Positions 60,602 through 64,000 of a DNA stretch of 64,000 nt are shown here, one piece after another (position 1 is the first letter of the stretch; each line of letters opens with the position of its first letter). The DNA comes from CAWEQO01 sp963811225. Its GTDB lineage: Bacteria > Chloroflexota > Anaerolineae > Anaerolineales > Anaerolineaceae. Position numbers and translations under genes: made by a program. A model generated the notes under the pieces. It was not told the DNA's origin and made no database searches. It saw only the letters and a program-made list of their open reading frames with translations. The DNA lies in assembly GCA_963811225.1 (NCBI GenBank), contig CAWEQO010000007.1, forward strand, positions 248,001 to 312,000. Direction: 5' to 3'.

Positions 60602-62116
60602 TCATAGCCCCGCAAAGAAGTCCGTCTTGATCTGCGAGTCGGGGATGCCCATTTTGTGGAGCATGCGCTTGACGGCTTCCACCATGACGTTGGGGCCGGA
60701 GATGTAGAAGATGGCGTCGCGGTAGTAGGGGGCATATTTCTGAATGACCTGCGGCGAGACGAGGCCTACCAGTCCCACCCAACCGGGCGGCATTCCGGCT
60801 CTGTCCTCGACCATGTAGATCGTGCGGGTGCCCAACTCGCGCTCGGCCTGATCGAAGACATTCTTATAGACCAGATCGTTGACGGTGCGGCTGCCGTAGA
60901 AGAGGGTGATGGGGCGGCGCTGATGGATGTCGAGCAGGTATTTAATCATGCTGCGGAAGGGCGTAATGCCGATACCGCCGGCGATGAAGATCAGCGGCTG
61001 CTTCGGATTGCGGGGTAAGGTGAAGTCGCCGGAAAGCTGCCCGGCAGTGATCTCATCGTTCTTGTCCATCTCGAGCAAGGCCTGTTTGTAGCTGCTGGAA
61101 GGGTCGTTGAAGCGCACGCCCAGGCGCAGGGTCGATTTGGTTGGGGCGGAGGCCAGGGTGAAATAGCGGCGGTTGCCGCGGCTGTCCGGCTCTTCGTGTC
61201 CGAGGGTCCATTCCATAAACTGGCCCGGAGCAAACGCCAGCCGTCGATTGGGGGCAAAGACGAATTCGAAGGCGTTGGGTGCCAGCTGATGCCTGGCCTT
61301 GAGCTGCAGCACCAGGCGCTTCTTCGGACTGACCAAGTAAGAGAAAGCGTTTCCGATCACCAGAGCCAGCTCGGGGGTTAGATAGAAGGATCCAAGATGG
61401 AAAGCCGGGGCGAAGAGCACACCCACTAGCGCGCCATACAGGTTGCGCAGACCGTTGGTCGGCGGGGTGGTGAGCGGCTCGGTCAGCATGACAAAGGCGA
61501 AGAAGAAGAACGGCGTGTAGAGGAACAGAGTCGAAAAGGCTGCAGTCAGCGCCTGCCCGCCCAAGAGAGCCCCCAAGAAAGTGACCAGGGCCGCGGCAGC
61601 CATGAAGCTCAACACCAGCTCAAAGCGGCGCAGCTTTCGAACCAACAACAACCCACCCACCAGCACAAACGGCAGCATGACGGCATTGCCCACCCACCAG
61701 GAAGCGGCCTGATTGATGGTAAAGTAGGTGATGGTGACCGCCAAAGCTGCCGGGTTGAAGATGTGCTTGCCGCGGATGTTGATGATGTATTTGGAGGAGA
61801 TCGCCAGCACCGAAGCCCACAGCAAGAACCACAGGTCGCCGTAACCGCGGATGGGTGAGATGATCAAAGCCAGGATAAGGGCGGTGATATAAGTCGATTC
61901 GACGTTGGCAGCGACGTTGAAGACGCGGGCGAAAATGGTATTGGTCAGAGCGCTGGCGGCCAGGATAAAAGCGGTGGAAAAGAGCATGGCATAAGGGTCG
62001 TAGGCCAGGATGCCTGCAAAGCTGAGGCCCACGGCGACGACCAACAAACCAATCAGGTAGTACAAAACCAGGCGGTACATGGTCACCCGGTTGAGAAGAC
62101 GATCAATGATTTGCAT
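60602..62116 (-). CDS. RnfD/NqrB-like membrane domain fused to ferredoxin-NADP reductase-type flavoprotein
   Basis: 504 residues from the ATG at 62116. Residues 1 to about 255 have 8-10 membrane helices with the RnfD/NqrB marks GKHIFNPAALAVT and FVMLTEPLTTPP; the SGAT flavinylation site of true RnfD/NqrB is not seen. Residues about 270-504 are an FNR-type reductase: PGQFMEWTLG, RRYFTLASAPT (FAD), FIAGGIGITPFRSM and FYGSRTVNDLVY (NAD), FYISGPNVMVEAV. It should carry electrons from NAD(P)H through the membrane to the flavinylated partner encoded first in this operon. Overlaps ApbE by 14 bases. Confidence 0.88.
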   Translation of the reverse strand: MQIIDRLLNRVTMYRLVLYYLIGLLVVAVGLSFAGILAYDPYAMLFSTAFILAASALTNTIFARVFNVAANVESTYITALILALIISPIRGYGDLWFLLWASVLAISSKYIINIRGKHIFNPAALAVTITYFTINQAASWWVGNAVMLPFVLVGGLLLVRKLRRFELVLSFMAAAALVTFLGALLGGQALTAAFSTLFLYTPFFFFAFVMLTEPLTTPPTNGLRNLYGALVGVLFAPAFHLGSFYLTPELALVIGNAFSYLVSPKKRLVLQLKARHQLAPNAFEFVFAPNRRLAFAPGQFMEWTLGHEEPDSRGNRRYFTLASAPTKSTLRLGVRFNDPSSSYKQALLEMDKNDEITAGQLSGDFTLPRNPKQPLIFIAGGIGITPFRSMIKYLLDIHQRRPITLFYGSRTVNDLVYKNVFDQAERELGTRTIYMVEDRAGMPPGWVGLVGLVSPQVIQKYAPYYRDAIFYISGPNVMVEAVKRMLHKMGIPDSQIKTDFFAGL

Positions 62117-62915
62117 GATGCACGAACCTTTCAAAATCGGTGGTGAAGGTGGCCTGGCGCTGCGTATCGATCATGTAGCCTTCGAAGCCATCCAACGATT
62201 CAATGAAGTTGATGCCATCACGACCCATGGCGAAGGCGGCGGTGGCGTAACTGTCCGCAGCGCAAACGTCCGAACCGATGACGGTGATGGAGAGGATCTC
62301 AGAGTCCGTGGGCTCCTGGTCGAGCGGGTCGTAGATGTGCGGGCCGCGGATGTAAGTGCCGGAGGTGGCCACGCCTCGATCAGAAATGGAGAGCACCTTG
62401 ACAATCTCGTCCGGGTTGAATGGATTGCGGATACCCACCAGCCAGGGCTCGCCTTGTGGATTGTGGCCCTCGGCCTGGAAATCGCCGCCCGCCTCGACGT
62501 AGAAATTCTCGTATCCGGCAGTGCGAACCATCCCGGAGGCGTTGGAAAGCGCCCAACCTTTTACTAAACCTAAGGGATCGTAGGCGCCATTGTGTTCCAT
62601 ATTGAAGTAGCCGCCGGTCTCCTGGCGCAGCTGCTCGGCCAGGGCAAAGACGGCGCGCATATCGTAACTGGCTTCATCCGAGGTGATCTCACCCCGGTTG
62701 ATCAGCGAAATCTCGGAAGCAGGCTTGAAGGTGGAGAATTTTTCATCGATATAGGTAAAATAATCGAAGACTCGATCGATGCTCTCTCCTGCGTGGGCGG
62801 TGTCGATACCACCCTCAGGTTCGACGATCTGAATGGTGATGGGCATATCCCACATCAGGCGGGTCTGGGTGACGAAGTTTTGCGCCACCTTCGAGATGGT
62901 TAAGTCTTTATCCAT
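62103..62915 (-). CDS. apbE: FAD:protein FMN transferase
   Basis: 270 residues from the ATG at 62915 (GGAG nine bases upstream); a GTG at 62933 overlapping the previous stop is the alternative. Motifs: MEHNGAYDPLGLVKGWAL near 109, FYVEAGGDFQAEG near 138 (FAD site) and SDVCAADSYATAAFAMG near 222-238 (Mg site). Attaches FMN covalently to a Thr of SGAT-type motifs, its obvious target being the neighbour at 62930-63574. No clear signal peptide or lipobox, although many ApbE act outside the membrane. Confidence 0.93.
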   Translation of the reverse strand: MDKDLTISKVAQNFVTQTRLMWDMPITIQIVEPEGGIDTAHAGESIDRVFDYFTYIDEKFSTFKPASEISLINRGEITSDEASYDMRAVFALAEQLRQETGGYFNMEHNGAYDPLGLVKGWALSNASGMVRTAGYENFYVEAGGDFQAEGHNPQGEPWLVGIRNPFNPDEIVKVLSISDRGVATSGTYIRGPHIYDPLDQEPTDSEILSITVIGSDVCAADSYATAAFAMGRDGINFIESLDGFEGYMIDTQRQATFTTDFERFVHHANH

Positions 62916-62929
62916 ATTAACCACTCCGC

Positions 62930-63574
62930 TCACTGGGCTTTACTCAGGGCCATCTGGAGCGACCGGTAAAAGCCCTCGCTGGTGAGGGTTGCGCCGCTGA
63001 TGAGGTTGACGTTAGCGGACTGAGCCTGAACGGCTTCCTGCTTCAAGGCAGGCACAGCAAAGGAGTTAATGTAGCGGGATGTGCGGCGATCTTGTGGGTA
63101 TTGCAGGAACTGGACGTCTGCGACCTGGCCGTTTTGGACAACCACCTGAACCTGAACGTCGCCGTAGAAAACGTTGACGGTCGGGCCGGTGTAGGTGCCG
63201 TCTTTATACTGGCCGTTCTGTGCGGCAGTTGCGGTGGGAGCAGGCGTCGAGGTGGGGGGAACAGTGCTGGTAGGCGCCTGTGTGGGCGGTGCAGTGTTGG
63301 CCGGCAGAGGATTGTTGATCGTGGCCTGCGAAGGGGTGTCGGTGGGGGCAGGCCGTGCGGGCGGCGCCTGCACGACTGCGTTATTCGAGGATGTGGGTGA
63401 GGCAGTCGACTGCTCGGGGAAGTTCCCTGCAGTGGGAACATCGCCGGGCTGCAGCGCTGCAGGGACCCCACGGTTTTCCAAAGCGTAGGCGGCAAAGCTA
63501 ACAACAACAAATGCGGATAAAAATAATTTTTTCACGGCTCTGATAAAGCCGGATTGTGATTTGCGATTCTTCAT
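62930..63574 (-). CDS. Exported FMN-binding protein (ApbE target)
   Basis: 214 residues. N-terminal hydrophobic segment (about 16-32, signal or anchor), a Pro/Thr-rich linker (about 55-118), then an FMN-binding domain (121-214). The flavinylation motif is SGATLTS at 193-199, with Thr196 as the expected FMN carrier; GTYTGPTVNVFYGDVQVQVV opens the domain, as in NqrC/RnfG-like proteins. First gene of a three-gene operon with ApbE and the RnfD-reductase fusion. Likely an electron acceptor on the outside. Confidence 0.92.
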   Translation of the reverse strand: MKNRKSQSGFIRAVKKLFLSAFVVVSFAAYALENRGVPAALQPGDVPTAGNFPEQSTASPTSSNNAVVQAPPARPAPTDTPSQATINNPLPANTAPPTQAPTSTVPPTSTPAPTATAAQNGQYKDGTYTGPTVNVFYGDVQVQVVVQNGQVADVQFLQYPQDRRTSRYINSFAVPALKQEAVQAQSANVNLISGATLTSEGFYRSLQMALSKAQ

Positions 63575-63695
63575 AGGATAAACAAATAAGCTCCTTCCCG
63601 GTCGAATTCATCTTTATTATTGTTTCAAGTTTGAGGATAACAGGGAAAGATGACAGTTTGATGAATTTTTGGAAAAATGGGGGCGTGAAGAATGG

Positions 63696-63734
63696 AAGAG
63701 CTGGTTGGAGGTGTTGAACCTCCAGCCAGCTCTT
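63696..63734. terminator. 17-bp inverted repeat
   Basis: 63696-63712 pairs with 63718-63734 (16 of 17, one G-U) around a 5-nt loop. Lies 33 bases beyond the stop of the edge gene, in the 192-bp gap before the FMN-binding gene. That gap also has an AT-rich stretch near 63600-63670 likely to hold the flavin-operon promoter. Confidence 0.65.
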
Positions 63735-63766
63735 GTTTCCTCAACCATCACAGGGCGTATTTACTT

Positions 63767-64000
63767 CTACGGCATTACCACACTGTTCAACAAGTCGATC
63801 ACGTCCTGCGAGGGCTGGCCGACCAGCTCGATCTTGAGCAATTTGTAGAGGTAGGAGTAGCGACTGCTGCCGTCGGCATAAGTGAGCCGCGTGCCGGACT
63901 GCACTACCCGGCCGGTTTCGCGGTCGATCCAGACCTGGTAGGCGCCCTCTTTCACCGGCTGGCTTTCGCCCCACTGCGCTTGTGGGGGATCGAAGCGGTC
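63767..64000 (-). CDS. Unknown protein, 5' end outside window
   Basis: Only the C-terminal 78 residues are visible; the frame is open to the window edge. The fragment has a beta-rich pattern (GAYQVWIDRETGRVVQSGTR, then SRYSYLYKLLKIELVG) like the end of exported lipoprotein or outer-domain beta folds that bind small hydrophobic ligands. Not recognised with confidence. A hairpin follows the stop. Confidence 0.6.
   Translation of the reverse strand, partial: DRFDPPQAQWGESQPVKEGAYQVWIDRETGRVVQSGTRLTYADGSSRYSYLYKLLKIELVGQPSQDVIDLLNSVVMP

Noticed and set aside
1..64000. CRISPR arrays, tRNA or rRNA genes, prophage or integrase genes
   Set aside because: No regularly spaced repeats, cloverleaf-like genes, rRNA sequence or phage proteins were seen on reading both strands.

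Overview
The window reads as a high-GC chromosome segment of a Chloroflexota bacterium, most likely Anaerolineae-like. This is an inference from gene style: exported proteins with long Thr/Pro-rich linkers behind lipoboxes, an SH3 domain of the type common there, a eukaryote-type class I fructose-bisphosphate aldolase, a capsule-type ABC exporter and no lipopolysaccharide core genes. No rRNA, tRNA or CRISPR array was found.

Layout. (1) 1-3827: end of a B3/B4-domain gene, metG and an MFS transporter. (2) About 3785-8745: an AT-rich island holding a four-gene minus-strand operon (three mutually related small unknown proteins plus a membrane-anchored SH3 protein) and two insertion sequences. One IS is complete with a perfect 8-bp target duplication; the other is an IS4-type element with a frameshifted transposase, also with target duplication. 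(3) 8730-44007: about 35 kb, all on the minus strand, mostly overlapping or closely spaced genes: a surface-glycan locus. It starts with a winged-helix regulator behind a strong promoter that carries a dyad operator, followed by GDP-fucose synthase, an ABC glycan exporter, capsule-type transferases, two nonulosonate (sialic-acid-like) synthases, several nucleotidyltransferases, many GT2/GT4/GT-B transferases, four polytopic GT-C-like enzymes and two related Thr/Pro-rich lipoproteins. (4) 44126-58186: ferritin, secreted M1 peptidase, proline-rich secreted protein, large M23-like protein, GAF-domain remnant, metallo-beta-lactamase-fold protein, inositol-phosphatase-family enzyme, ECF sigma factor, membrane-anchored beta-rich protein, Era-like GTPase, CPBP protease and class I aldolase. 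(5) 58361-64000: a DUF2877 protein, a promoter plus structured leader ending in an intrinsic terminator ahead of a DUF4395/thioredoxin pair, then an FMN-binding protein / ApbE / RnfD-reductase fusion operon for extracytoplasmic flavin electron transfer, and a truncated gene at the edge.

How it fits together: the glycan locus makes activated sugars (GDP-fucose, a 4,6-dehydrated UDP-sugar route, CMP-nonulosonates), assembles them with soluble and membrane transferases and exports the product by an ABC-2 transporter whose ATPase has a C-terminal carbohydrate-binding-like region. Many gene ends carry long, nearly perfect inverted repeats of unrelated sequence, which look like strong (often bidirectional) terminators. 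Two glycan genes (a GT4 and the exporter ATPase) show single-base homopolymer frameshifts that may be sequence errors.
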